Shown: in pieces, positions 33,726-42,744 of the stretch
Layout of the letters: every line of letters starts with the position of its first letter
Numbering within the stretch: the stretch's first letter is position 1
Source of the DNA: Myxococcales bacterium
Lineage (GTDB): Bacteria; Myxococcota_A; Polyangia; Polyangiales; Ga0077539
Assembly (NCBI GenBank): GCA_016793325.1
Contig: JAEUKI010000057.1
Location: forward strand, 1-64,000
Length of the DNA stretch: 64,000 nucleotides
Reading direction: 5' to 3'
Translations under genes and position numbers: made by a program
Notes under the pieces: generated by a model
The model's input: the letters and a program-made list of their open reading frames with translations, nothing else
The model's database searches: none
What the model was told of the DNA's origin: nothing

Positions 33726-35201
33726 GTGCGCTCGCTTCGAACCGCGTTGGTCGTCGGCTCTCTCTCGTCGATCGCGTGCAGCGCGCCCACGCAGTTCGAG
33801 CCCGAGGACGCCACGTTCTCCGAGGCCGCGCTCGTCGATCGCGCGCTCGTCGATCGTCGATCGCCTGCCACCACGACGCCGTACCCCAGCGCAAACGTGA
33901 CAGTCACGCTTCCGTTCGAGGGACCCGAGCAGACGATCGACCTGGATTTTACTGCGGCGCCGGGGCGCGTCGACGTTCACTTGCTCGTGGACACGACCGC
34001 GAGCTTCGACGGCGAAATCCGCGAGCTCCAACGCGCGCTCACCGCCACGACGCTGCCCGCGCTTCAACGACGAGTGCCTTCGCTCACGCTCGGCGTCTCG
34101 CGCTTCGAGGACATGCCGTGGGAGCCGTTTGGCTTTCGAACGGATCGCCCGTTCGCGCTCATCGTTCCGCAGACGACGGACTTCGGCGTGGTCGATCGCG
34201 CGCTGTTTCGCCTCGATGATCCGCTGGGGCAGGGCGGTGATCTGCCCGAGTCTTGGTACGAAGCGCTCTTTCAAGTCGCGACCGGCCGCGGGCTCGACCT
34301 CGGCGCGATGGGCTCGATCCCGCGATTTTCGCCGGGATCCGTCGGAGGAGGCGCGCTCGGCGGCGTCGGGTTTCGCGCGGACGCGATTCGCTCGGTCGTG
34401 CTCGTCACCGACGCTCCCTCCCACGACGCGGTCGACTATCGAGGCGTGATCGCAGGCGCGCACAGCGGAGCGCAGGCGGTCGACGCGCTCCGCGCGCTCG
34501 AGATCCGCGTGCTGGGAATCGCCTCGGGTCCCTCCGCGCGCGCCGCGCTCGAGCCGATCGCGGTGCAAACGGGCGCTGTCACGAGCCCCACCAACGGCCG
34601 CTGCCCGACCGGCCTCGACGGCTCGCTGCGGCTTCCGACCAACGGTCGCTGCCCGCTCGTGTTCGACATCACCGCCGACGGAACGGGCCTCTCGCGTACG
34701 GTCGCCGACGGCATCGGAGCCCTGCTCGATTCGATCGCGTACGGCGCGATCCACGGTGAAGCGCGGGACGACAATGCGCGCTTCGTGCGCGCGATCGAGG
34801 CGGTGTCCGCGACGCCTCCCGCGAACACGACCGCGCCGACGCGCGAGGATCGGCTGCCTGCAGGCATGACGGACGGGGTCGCGGACACGTTCGTGACGGT
34901 GCGCTCGGGCACCGTCGTGCGGTTTCGGGCCCGACTTGCGAATCGAACGGTGCGCGAATCGGTCTTTCCGCAGGTGTTCTTCCTGCGCGTCGCGCTCGTC
35001 GGCGACGGGATGCCCCTCCGCGAGACGCTCGTTCGGGTGATCGTTCCCGAGGGGCCCAAGTTCGACGCGGGGGAGGACGACGCGTCCAACGACGGATCGC
35101 GATCCGATGGGGCTGGAATCGACGCGGACGCTGGACAGCCCGCGGACGCCAGCGACGGCGCTCCGGACGACGCCACGGCGGACAACCCCGACGCGGACTG
35201 A
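33726..35201 (+). CDS. vWA/integrin-beta-like lipoprotein
   Basis: The 491-residue protein has a lipoprotein signal (RTALVVGSLSSIAC) and a large von Willebrand A / integrin-beta-like domain of about 320 residues. The metal-binding motif is VHLLVDTTASF (DxTxS type), followed by SVVLVTDAPSH and RVLGIASGPS. The tail is Asp/Ala/Gly-rich. Such domains bind ligands through a metal ion, so an adhesion role is likely. Inside it, PTNGRCP occurs twice, 48 bp apart (34587-34607 and 34635-34655), a short duplication. The start is GTG at 33726. Confidence 0.8.
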   Translation: MRSLRTALVVGSLSSIACSAPTQFEPEDATFSEAALVDRALVDRRSPATTTPYPSANVTVTLPFEGPEQTIDLDFTAAPGRVDVHLLVDTTASFDGEIRELQRALTATTLPALQRRVPSLTLGVSRFEDMPWEPFGFRTDRPFALIVPQTTDFGVVDRALFRLDDPLGQGGDLPESWYEALFQVATGRGLDLGAMGSIPRFSPGSVGGGALGGVGFRADAIRSVVLVTDAPSHDAVDYRGVIAGAHSGAQAVDALRALEIRVLGIASGPSARAALEPIAVQTGAVTSPTNGRCPTGLDGSLRLPTNGRCPLVFDITADGTGLSRTVADGIGALLDSIAYGAIHGEARDDNARFVRAIEAVSATPPANTTAPTREDRLPAGMTDGVADTFVTVRSGTVVRFRARLANRTVRESVFPQVFFLRVALVGDGMPLRETLVRVIVPEGPKFDAGEDDASNDGSRSDGAGIDADAGQPADASDGAPDDATADNPDAD

Positions 35202-35222
35202 CCTCGGACGGAAAACTCCAAA

Positions 35223-35252
35223 TTGACGGCCGCGTTCGGACAGGAATACCGT
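35223..35252 (+). promoter_or_regulatory. Promoter of the first OmpA/TSP3 gene
   Basis: TTGACG at 35223-35228, an 18-bp spacer and TACCGT at 35247-35252, about 85 bp before the start codon at 35338. The -10 and spacing match the promoter at 48504-48533. Confidence 0.55.
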
Positions 35253-35337
35253 CCCGCCCCGGCGCTCGTCCCGTCCCGTCATTGTGGACGGCGCGCGAAG
35301 CGCTCCAAGAGCCCCCCGAGCCCTCTCCGACGCCGAA

Positions 35338-37587
35338 ATGATGAACCGATCGTTCTCTCCCCTGCGGACGCTGCTCGCCGCTGGCGCCATCGCCGCGAGC
35401 GCTGCCCTCGCGCCCGCGACCGCGAGCGCTCAAGCCTGCAACTCGACCGACATGATGTCGGCCACCTTCGGGCGGCCTGCGTGCGTGGGCTCTGGTTTCG
35501 ACCTGCGTCTCTTTCGAAATGCGGTGGACTCCAAGGGGCTCTTCACGGTCAACGGAACGGACATCCTCGGCTCGGGCGACGTGTCGTTCGGCCTCGTCGG
35601 TGACGTGGGATTCAACCTCCTTCGCATCGGCGCCAACGATCGACCGCTCGTCGACACGTCGATCAACGCGGCCGGTCAGTTCAACATCGGCATCGCGAAC
35701 CTGCTCGTGCTCGGCGTGCAGGTGCCGTTCGCGCTCATGTCGGGCCCCGGACGAAACGCGTCGGACACCAGCGATCCGGTGTTCTCCGCGAACGGAATGC
35801 CGCTGATTCCCCGGGACGTCTACAACCCCCCGGCGTCGGGCCTCAACTACCAGGGCCTCGGCGACATCACGCTGCACGCGAAGCTGCGCTGGCTTCGCGC
35901 AGAGTATTTTCCGGTCGGCCTGTCGATCATCCTCCAAGGCGGATGGAACCCGATGCGAGGCTCGTACTCGTTCGCGGGAGAGCCCGATGGATTCGTGTGG
36001 CCGCAAGTCGCCGTCGAGCGACGCGTGAGCCGCACCGTGCGCCTCGATTTCAACCTCGGCTCGCGCATCTCGTTCGGGAGCCTCGGCAACCCCGGCCTCA
36101 TCGGCCGCGCAGGCGCAGGCCCCGCGACGAGGTACGGCCCGATGCTCACGTGGGGCGCGGGAATCTCCTGGCGCCCCGTCCCCGTCGTCGACCTCGTCGC
36201 AGAGACGTACGGCGCTGCGTACCTCACGGGCCTCGCCAACGTCCCTGCGTCGTTGCCCATGGAGATCGTCGGCGGAATCAAGATCTTCGTTCAGCGCAAC
36301 TCGTACCTCTTGCTCGGAGGCGGCGGTCGCATTCCCGCGGGCAACGCGTTCGCTGCTGCAGATGGCCGCGTGTTTCTCGGCATCATCTTCGAGCCCTCCA
36401 TCGGTGACACCGACGGCGATGGCTATCGCGACGACGTCGATCAGTGCATCAACGACCCCGAGGACTACGACAACTTCCAAGACGACGACGGCTGCAGCGA
36501 GCCCGACAACGACCGCGACGGCTTGCTCGACGCCGACGATCAGTGCCCGATCATCCCCGAAGATCGCGACGGTGATCAGGACCAAGACGGTTGCCCCGAA
36601 GGCGTCGAGTCCGATCGCGATGGTGACGGACTGACCGACTCGCGCGACACGTGCCCGGACGATCCCGAAGATCGCGACAACTTCCAGGATCAAGACGGCT
36701 GCTCGGACCCCGACAACGACAACGACCAGATCCTCGATACGCTCGACAACTGCCCAAACGATCCCGAAGACGCTGACGGATTCCAGGACGACGACGGCTG
36801 CCCCGATCCGGACAACGATCAGGACGGAATCCTCGACGCGCGCGATCGAGGAGCCAACGGCGAGGACTGCCGCAACGATCCCGAGACGTTCAACGGCGTC
36901 GACGACGAAGACGGTTGCCCCGACGTCGGAACGCTCGAGCTGCTCGGCGATCGCATTCGCCTCCGCGAGCAGATCCAGTTCGAGACCGACAGCGCTGCGA
37001 TCCGAGAGGTTTCCACGCCCATCATCGAGCAGATGGTGAACCTGCTCCGTGAAAACCCGAACCTCACCCAGGTCGCGATCGAAGGTCACACGGACGAACG
37101 TGCGCCCGACGACCACAACCTTCGACTTTCGTCGGACCGCGCGACGTCCGTGATGCAAGCGCTCGTCAGTCGTGGGATCGCCGCAGATCGCCTCGTCGCA
37201 GGCGGATTCGGCGAGTACTGCCCCTTGGATCGCCGCCACAACGCCGCCGCGTGGGAGCAGAACCGTCGTGTGGAATTCCGCATCATGCGCACGAACGAGG
37301 GCCGCACGCGCGCCGTCTCGGGTTGTTCGCGCGCGCAGGCTCGCATCCCCGCGGAGCAGTACATGCCCACGCGCCTCGGCCCGCCGGGAACGGCTGAAAC
37401 CCGTCGCCGCTCGGTGATCCGTGGTGGAGGCGCTGAGCTCGGGGGGCAGGGCAACACGCCCGCGAATCCCCCTGCAAATCCCCCCGCGAATCCCCCGACC
37501 ACCCCGCCCACGACGCCTCCGGCCAACGGCGCGCGTCCGAGCACGTCGCGCTCGACGGGGCAGGGCTCCTCACGCGCTAGGGTGTGA
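35338..37587 (+). CDS. OmpA-family outer-membrane protein with TSP3 repeats (paralogue 1)
   Basis: The 749-residue protein has a signal peptide (TLLAAGAIAASAALAPATASAQ), a predicted outer-membrane beta-barrel of about 330 residues, then six or more Asp-rich thrombospondin type 3 repeats (DTDGDGYRDDVDQC ... DRDGDGLTDSRDTC), an OmpA-like peptidoglycan-binding domain (VAIEGHTDERAPDDHNLRLS, SSDRATSVMQALVSRGI, NRRVEFRIM) and a Pro-rich tail (NPPANPPANPPTTPP). It should fasten the outer membrane to peptidoglycan. The start is ATG at 35338 or 35341. It is followed by a close paralogue, 86 bp away. Confidence 0.95.
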   Translation: MMNRSFSPLRTLLAAGAIAASAALAPATASAQACNSTDMMSATFGRPACVGSGFDLRLFRNAVDSKGLFTVNGTDILGSGDVSFGLVGDVGFNLLRIGANDRPLVDTSINAAGQFNIGIANLLVLGVQVPFALMSGPGRNASDTSDPVFSANGMPLIPRDVYNPPASGLNYQGLGDITLHAKLRWLRAEYFPVGLSIILQGGWNPMRGSYSFAGEPDGFVWPQVAVERRVSRTVRLDFNLGSRISFGSLGNPGLIGRAGAGPATRYGPMLTWGAGISWRPVPVVDLVAETYGAAYLTGLANVPASLPMEIVGGIKIFVQRNSYLLLGGGGRIPAGNAFAAADGRVFLGIIFEPSIGDTDGDGYRDDVDQCINDPEDYDNFQDDDGCSEPDNDRDGLLDADDQCPIIPEDRDGDQDQDGCPEGVESDRDGDGLTDSRDTCPDDPEDRDNFQDQDGCSDPDNDNDQILDTLDNCPNDPEDADGFQDDDGCPDPDNDQDGILDARDRGANGEDCRNDPETFNGVDDEDGCPDVGTLELLGDRIRLREQIQFETDSAAIREVSTPIIEQMVNLLRENPNLTQVAIEGHTDERAPDDHNLRLSSDRATSVMQALVSRGIAADRLVAGGFGEYCPLDRRHNAAAWEQNRRVEFRIMRTNEGRTRAVSGCSRAQARIPAEQYMPTRLGPPGTAETRRRSVIRGGGAELGGQGNTPANPPANPPANPPTTPPTTPPANGARPSTSRSTGQGSSRARV

Positions 37588-37673
37588 AAGCGCGGAGAAC
37601 TGCGCGGCAATTGGGGGCGTGTGATACCGTGCGAACGATGTAGGCGCTCGCGTCGCCTGCACTGGACGTACGC

Positions 37674-39776
37674 ATGAAATCCCGCCGAATCTCCGGCCCG
37701 AGCGGCCTGTCTGCGCAACTCACCCTCGCTGCGTCGCTCGTCGCCGCAGCGACCGTGACCACCCTCGCGCCTCGCGAAGCGAACGCGCAATCGATGCCCA
37801 TCGACGCGATCAGCGAGGGGGCTGGCTACAACCTCCGGCTGTTTCGCCCCGCGCTCGACTCCAAGGGTCAGTTCTCCGTCAACGGAACAGACATCCTCGG
37901 ACACCTCGACTTCGCGATCGGCCTCGTCGTCGACTACGCGCGATCGCAAGCGCGCGTCGGCACGATGACGAACGCGATGGGCATGACGACCGGCAGCGGG
38001 ATCAACCTCGTCGAGAACAATTTCTCCGGGACGATCCTCGCGGATTTCGGGTTGTTCAACTGGATCGTGCTCGGCATCCAAATGCCGTTTCACCTCGTCG
38101 ACGGCCCCGGTCGCAGCGACGTCAACGGCACCACCGGGTACGCGCCCGCGCCGATGCGCATGAGCTACCAGGGCGTCGGCGACTTCGCGTTTCACGTGAA
38201 GGGACGCTTCCTTCGCTCGGAGATCACGCGCGTCGGCCTCGGCGCCGCGGTGCAGGTCACGATCCCCACGATGACCGGCGCGCGCAATTGGGCCGGCGAT
38301 CCTGGCGTCACGCTCTGGCCGCAGCTCTTCTTCGAAGTGCGCCCCGTCCAGTGGTTTCGCTGGGATCTCAACGTCGGCTATCGCCACATTTTCATGGGCA
38401 CCGTCGGCTACTCGTCGACGACGCGGCCCGACAACATGATCGGCTCGCTCGTTCCCTCGATGGCGAGCAACAACGAAGCGCGCTTCGGCTCGCCGATCAC
38501 CTTCGGGACGTCCTTCGGGTTTCGCCCGATTCAAGCGCTCGAGTTCGTGATCGAGAGCTACGGCGAGCACTACACGAGCGCGCTCGGCAACGTAAACGCG
38601 CTGCCGTGGGAAGCCGTGGGCGGCATCAAAGTCTTCGTCCAACGCAACTCGTACCTCCTGCTCGGCGGCGGAACGCGCATCCCCTTGGGCAACGCCAACG
38701 CCGCCGCGCTCGGCCGCGCGTTCATTGGAATCATCTTCGAGCCCTCCATCGGTGACGCCGATGGCGATGGCTACCGCGACGACGTCGATCGTTGCCCGTC
38801 GCAGCCCGAAGACTTCGACTACTTCCAAGATCAAGACGGCTGCCCCGAGCCCGACAACGACCGCGACGGAATCCTCGACGTCAACGACCAGTGCCCGCTC
38901 GTCCCCGAGGACCGCGACGGCGATCACGACGACGACGGTTGCCCCGAAGGCGACCGCGGCGATCGCGACGGCGACGGAATCCTCGACTCGGCCGACCAGT
39001 GCCCCGACGACCCCGAGGACCGCGACCAGTTTCAAGACACCGACGGCTGCCCCGACCCCGACAACGATCAGGACGGCATCCTCGACACCGCTGACCTCTG
39101 CGTGAACGACCCCGAGGACCGCGACAACTTCGAGGACGAAAACGGCTGCCCCGACCCCGACAACGACCGCGATCGCATCCCCGACACCCAGGATCAGTGC
39201 CGCAACGAGCCCGAGACCTACAACGGTGAGCGCGACGACGACGGCTGCCCCGACCAGGGCCAGGTCGTCGTCGAAGAAGGCCAAATCCGCATCCTTCAAG
39301 CGATCAATTTCGAGACCAACTCCGCGCGCATCCGCCCGGACTCGATTCCGATCGTCGAGGCCGTCGCGCGAACGCTCATCGGCAACCCACAAATTCGAAC
39401 GGTCCAAGTCCAGGGCCACGCCGACGAACGCGGCGACGACAACAACAACCTCCGACTCACGCAGGACCGCGCCCGATCGGTCGTCGAAGCGCTCGTCGAG
39501 CGCGGCGTCGATCGAAGCCGACTGCACTCCGCGGGCTACGGCGAGCGCTGCCGCTTCGGCTACCCCCAAGCGCCCGGTCAGCCGCCGCACAACTCCGCGT
39601 GCCAGGGCGGGGGAGGCCCGCGCTGGTGCCACTCGGATCGCGCCTGGAGGCTCGATCGCCGCGTGGTGTTCTTGATCCTCGCCACCGCGGACGGGCCGCT
39701 GCGCGTTCGCGTCGCGTGCCCCGAGGCAGAGGACCTGATCCCCGAGCAAGATCGCCAGTACCACCAGGGAGATTGA
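37674..39776 (+). CDS. OmpA-family outer-membrane protein with TSP3 repeats (paralogue 2)
   Basis: The 700-residue protein is a close relative of the preceding one. It shares the signal peptide type, FRPALDSKGQFSVNGTDILG against FRNAVDSKGLFTVNGTDILG, VGGIKVFVQRNSYLLLGGG, the DADGDGYRDDVDRC repeats and the OmpA domain (VQVQGHADERGDDNNNLRLT, DRARSVVEALVERGVDR). It lacks the long Pro-rich tail and has an inserted Gly/Cys/Trp-rich loop (CQGGGGPRWCHSDRAW). Tandem duplication with divergence is the likely origin. The barrel domains may form pores with different cargo or strain properties. TACCGT lies 43 bases before its ATG. Confidence 0.95.
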   Translation: MKSRRISGPSGLSAQLTLAASLVAAATVTTLAPREANAQSMPIDAISEGAGYNLRLFRPALDSKGQFSVNGTDILGHLDFAIGLVVDYARSQARVGTMTNAMGMTTGSGINLVENNFSGTILADFGLFNWIVLGIQMPFHLVDGPGRSDVNGTTGYAPAPMRMSYQGVGDFAFHVKGRFLRSEITRVGLGAAVQVTIPTMTGARNWAGDPGVTLWPQLFFEVRPVQWFRWDLNVGYRHIFMGTVGYSSTTRPDNMIGSLVPSMASNNEARFGSPITFGTSFGFRPIQALEFVIESYGEHYTSALGNVNALPWEAVGGIKVFVQRNSYLLLGGGTRIPLGNANAAALGRAFIGIIFEPSIGDADGDGYRDDVDRCPSQPEDFDYFQDQDGCPEPDNDRDGILDVNDQCPLVPEDRDGDHDDDGCPEGDRGDRDGDGILDSADQCPDDPEDRDQFQDTDGCPDPDNDQDGILDTADLCVNDPEDRDNFEDENGCPDPDNDRDRIPDTQDQCRNEPETYNGERDDDGCPDQGQVVVEEGQIRILQAINFETNSARIRPDSIPIVEAVARTLIGNPQIRTVQVQGHADERGDDNNNLRLTQDRARSVVEALVERGVDRSRLHSAGYGERCRFGYPQAPGQPPHNSACQGGGGPRWCHSDRAWRLDRRVVFLILATADGPLRVRVACPEAEDLIPEQDRQYHQGD

Positions 39777-39801
39777 GCGCGAGCGGGGGCAGGGGGGCTG
39801 T

Positions 39802-39807
39802 TATTCT
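39802..39807 (+). promoter_or_regulatory. -10 element TATTCT of the DUF1232 gene, leaderless type
   Basis: TGT-TATTCT (extended -10, 39799-39807) ends nine bases before the ATG at 39817. Confidence 0.5.
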
Positions 39808-39816
39808 CCGCGCACC

Positions 39817-40374
39817 ATGACGACCCCGTTCGAAGACGTCACGCGGAGGATGCTGTCGAACCTCCGCCAGGATCTGCGCGATTTCCTTCACGTCGTTTGT
39901 GACGACCAGGACCTCGACGACGCGCTTCGCGAAGAGGCGATCGGCGCTGTGTTCTATGGCCTCACGCCCGGCGACGTGATCCCGGACAGCAGCAATCCGC
40001 CGCTCGGATACGTCGACGACGCGATCGCGTTGCGCATCGTCCTCGCCGAGATCGAAGCGAAGGCCCCCGCCGCGTTCGAGCGCTATCGCGATCGATTGCC
40101 GGACCTCTGCGACACGCTCCACGAGGACCTCGACTCAGCGCGCGCGTTCTTGGGCGACGTGTACGAGCCGTTTGTCGAGCGCGTTCGCCAAGCAAAAGAC
40201 CTCGCATACAAGGGCAAGACCGTGCGCGACGCCTTCGAAGACCCAGCGTTTCTCGACGAAGAGATCACGGTGCTCTCGGTGAAGCTCGCGTTCAAAGACG
40301 AAGCCGTCGCTGGCGCGGCGCGCAAGGTCTCGACGCTCCTGCCGCAGTTTCGTCAGAAGCTCACGAAGCGCTGA
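39817..40374 (+). CDS. DUF1232 (YkvA-like) family protein
   Basis: The 185-residue protein is mostly helical and contains the DUF1232 signature around VFYGLTPGDVIPDSSNPPLGYVDDAIALRIVL, with the PxDxIPD and GYVDDA parts that define it. The rest is acidic and helical. The family is small and of unknown function; many members have membrane contacts through the signature helix. It lies between the OmpA-like gene and a convergent gene that overlaps its end by 14 bp. Confidence 0.8.
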   Translation: MTTPFEDVTRRMLSNLRQDLRDFLHVVCDDQDLDDALREEAIGAVFYGLTPGDVIPDSSNPPLGYVDDAIALRIVLAEIEAKAPAAFERYRDRLPDLCDTLHEDLDSARAFLGDVYEPFVERVRQAKDLAYKGKTVRDAFEDPAFLDEEITVLSVKLAFKDEAVAGAARKVSTLLPQFRQKLTKR

Positions 40375-42037
40375 GCTCGTCCGCGATCGCGCGCTCGTCG
40401 CGCGGGCCCTTCGCGACGTCCGCGCGCTCTCGTCCGCGCTTCGCGATGCCCTCGCGCACGATGGACGCGAGCGACTCGCGCGCGACGGCGCGATCGGCGC
40501 CGGACCACTCGACCACCCACGCGAGGCGCTCTCCGTCCGTCGCCACCACCACGCGCCCCGCGCGCGTGGCGGCGATGCGCAACAGCTTCTCCATCGCGCT
40601 CCCGCGCTTCGCGCGCACCGTGAGCATGGGCGTCGGCTCCCATCGCAGCAGCGACGGCGCCCACCGAACCGCCCACTCGATCGCCTCGAGGCCCTTCTGC
40701 GCGCGAAAGCCAGGCCGCGGCGCGAGCTTGAGCCGCGCGACACCAACGCCCGCTCCCTTCGCGCGCACGCGCCACAACGTCCTCGCAGAGCCCGACGCGT
40801 TGTCGATCCCCAAGCCTCGCTCGACCGCGCGCAGCACCGAGAGCTCGCCGTCCGCGCGTCGATCGCGCTTCGCCAAGATCCACGCGATCAGCGCGGTCGC
40901 CGAGGCGACACCCGCGAGGGCCACCGCCGCGCTGCGCGCGAAATAGCCCGCCCAACCCAGGATCGCGGCCGCCGTGAGCGCGACCCATGATTTCAAGTGC
41001 GCTCGTGACGATCCCGACGCGCTCTCGCGCTCGATCGCGCGCACTTGCGCGTCGTCGCAGCGCGCGGCGCGGTCGGTCGACGGTCGCGGCAGCGGCTCGA
41101 GCGCGGGCGTCGAAGACACGAGCGCCAGCAGCGCGACGAGCGAGCCGGCCGTCAGGGCTCCCTGCGTCGCGTCGAGCGAGAGACCCATCGCCGCTCCGCC
41201 CAGCGACGCGAGCACGACGGGAAAGAACCGCAGCGAATTGGGCCACGGAACGAGCCTCGGCCGCTCGGGCGCCGTCGAGCGAACCTTGTTCGCCAGCGCG
41301 CCGAACGCCGCCGCGAGCACGAGGATGACCGCGGGTTGCGCCCATCGATCGCGCTGCGCTTGTTGCACCGCCGCGCGCGTCGGGGCCGCCGGCGCCTCGA
41401 GCCACGGAAAGAGCGCTCGATCGCAGGCGATGCGACCGGTCCATCGCACGCCCGAGGGCAGGTGGCGACGCACCGCGCGCACGACGTCGCGCCCGACCTC
41501 GCTCGACACGGTGGTCTCGACGCCGGGCGTTTCGTCGGCGATCCACCGGGCGCGTTGAATACTGGTGGGGGTCGCGACGCGAAGCTCCGCCGCCTCGAGG
41601 CCGCGCTCCCAAGGGACCGTAGCGAACTCGACGATCGCGTCGTCGCCGCTCCGTCGGATCGCGCCCTGCGCGCGGAGGCTCGTCGTGTATCGAACGACCA
41701 CGTCGACGGTCCCGCGACGGAGGCCCGACTGCTCTCCGAGCTCGAGCTCGAGCCGACCCGACGCGGGCGTTCGGGTGGCGACCGAAACCGGAGCTCCTTG
41801 CGCGTCCGTGGCGGTCGCTTCGACGAGCGTCGCGTCCGACGGCAGCTCCGTGAGCTCGAACGCTCGAAATCGTCCCGCGACCACGCGCCATCGAACGCGC
41901 ATCGTCACCGTCGCTCCGCCGTCTCGATCGACGACGACCTCGGTGACCAGCCCCGCTGGGCGCGCGTCGGTCCACGCACCGACCGCGGGGGTCATCGTGC
42001 AGAGCGAAAGAGCGAGTGCAAACCAGCCAGCGCGCAC
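40361..42037 (-). CDS. Hypothetical membrane protein with N-terminal extracytoplasmic domain
   Basis: The 558-residue protein has a signal-like N-terminus, a beta-rich domain of about 210 residues (VTEVVVDRDGGATVTMRVRWRV ... ATPTSIQRARWIAD) that resembles DUF2207-type envelope domains, then five to six membrane helices (about 235-390) and a soluble tail of about 160 residues. I do not recognise the exact family. The start codon is GTG at 42037. It is divergent from the SctL-like pair. Confidence 0.65.
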   Translation of the reverse strand: MRAGWFALALSLCTMTPAVGAWTDARPAGLVTEVVVDRDGGATVTMRVRWRVVAGRFRAFELTELPSDATLVEATATDAQGAPVSVATRTPASGRLELELGEQSGLRRGTVDVVVRYTTSLRAQGAIRRSGDDAIVEFATVPWERGLEAAELRVATPTSIQRARWIADETPGVETTVSSEVGRDVVRAVRRHLPSGVRWTGRIACDRALFPWLEAPAAPTRAAVQQAQRDRWAQPAVILVLAAAFGALANKVRSTAPERPRLVPWPNSLRFFPVVLASLGGAAMGLSLDATQGALTAGSLVALLALVSSTPALEPLPRPSTDRAARCDDAQVRAIERESASGSSRAHLKSWVALTAAAILGWAGYFARSAAVALAGVASATALIAWILAKRDRRADGELSVLRAVERGLGIDNASGSARTLWRVRAKGAGVGVARLKLAPRPGFRAQKGLEAIEWAVRWAPSLLRWEPTPMLTVRAKRGSAMEKLLRIAATRAGRVVVATDGERLAWVVEWSGADRAVARESLASIVREGIAKRGRERADVAKGPRDERAIADELSAS

Positions 42038-42129
42038 AGCCCTTCGGCGCTTACAACTTCGCGCACCCGCAGCGCGAGTTTTCGACAGTCGCCCGCCGCT
42101 CGCAGGAGGGCCGCGCCCGCCGCCGCGAG

Positions 42130-42744
42130 ATGCAGTATACCGCTCGCGTGCTCCCCGACGCAGAGGCCCCGCTCTGGACTCGCTCGCTCGCGTACGCCGC
42201 GGGCCTCTCGGGCGTCGCGCCGAGCTCCGTCGCTCCGTGGTTGACCCCGACGCTGGCCGCGACGCTCGACGCGTTGCCGGCCGGTGATCCCCGCGCGCGC
42301 GCTCGCGCGCTCGCCGAGCTCCGTCGCGCCGAGCTCCGCGCGACCGACGGGCGCTCGGCCCCGACCGACGAGGCGCTCTCGTCGCTCGGCGCGCGCATCA
42401 CGGCGTCGATCGTCGCGTCGTCGCCGCCTTCGGTTCGCTCGCAGATGGCGCGCGCGTTCGACGCGGCGACCCTTCGCGCGGCCGCGCAATTCGCCCGCGA
42501 ACCCGTGACGTGCGACCCCTTCGCGCTCACGTCGGTGCTCGATGCGATCGCGCGCATCACGGGCGCGGCGCCGACGGCGTACGCGCTCGGCGCGGTGGCG
42601 TTCGCGTGGCTCGTGGACGACAGCGACGCTCCGCGGCTCGCGCACGACGTGCTTCGCTCGCTGCGGGCCCGCGCGATCGACGCGCGCTCGGCGCTCGACC
42701 CGTTTCGCGCGCTCGCGCACCGCGCGCGCATGGAGCAACCGTGA
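42130..42744 (+). CDS. Hypothetical protein upstream of and coupled to the SctL-like gene
   Basis: The 204-residue protein is Ala/Arg-rich and helical (YAAGLSGVAPSSVAPWLTPTLAATLDAL; FALTSVLDAIARITGAAPTAYALGAVAFAWLVDD). It matches no family I know. Its stop overlaps the GTG of the next gene by three bases (GTGA), a sign of translational coupling. In type III secretion and flagellar loci the gene just before sctL is often sctK or an unnamed stator component, which is the best guess by position only. Confidence 0.65.
   Translation: MQYTARVLPDAEAPLWTRSLAYAAGLSGVAPSSVAPWLTPTLAATLDALPAGDPRARARALAELRRAELRATDGRSAPTDEALSSLGARITASIVASSPPSVRSQMARAFDAATLRAAAQFAREPVTCDPFALTSVLDAIARITGAAPTAYALGAVAFAWLVDDSDAPRLAHDVLRSLRARAIDARSALDPFRALAHRARMEQP

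Noticed and set aside
37611..37630. TTGGGG with TACCGT considered as a promoter of the second OmpA gene
   Set aside because: The spacing is only 8 bp; TGATACCGT alone may still act as an extended -10, but the pair is not a promoter.
37086..39764. An 892-codon open frame antisense to the OmpA paralogues
   Set aside because: The Val/Ala/Gly runs mirror the Asp-repeat codons of the real gene on the plus strand; no start context or family match.
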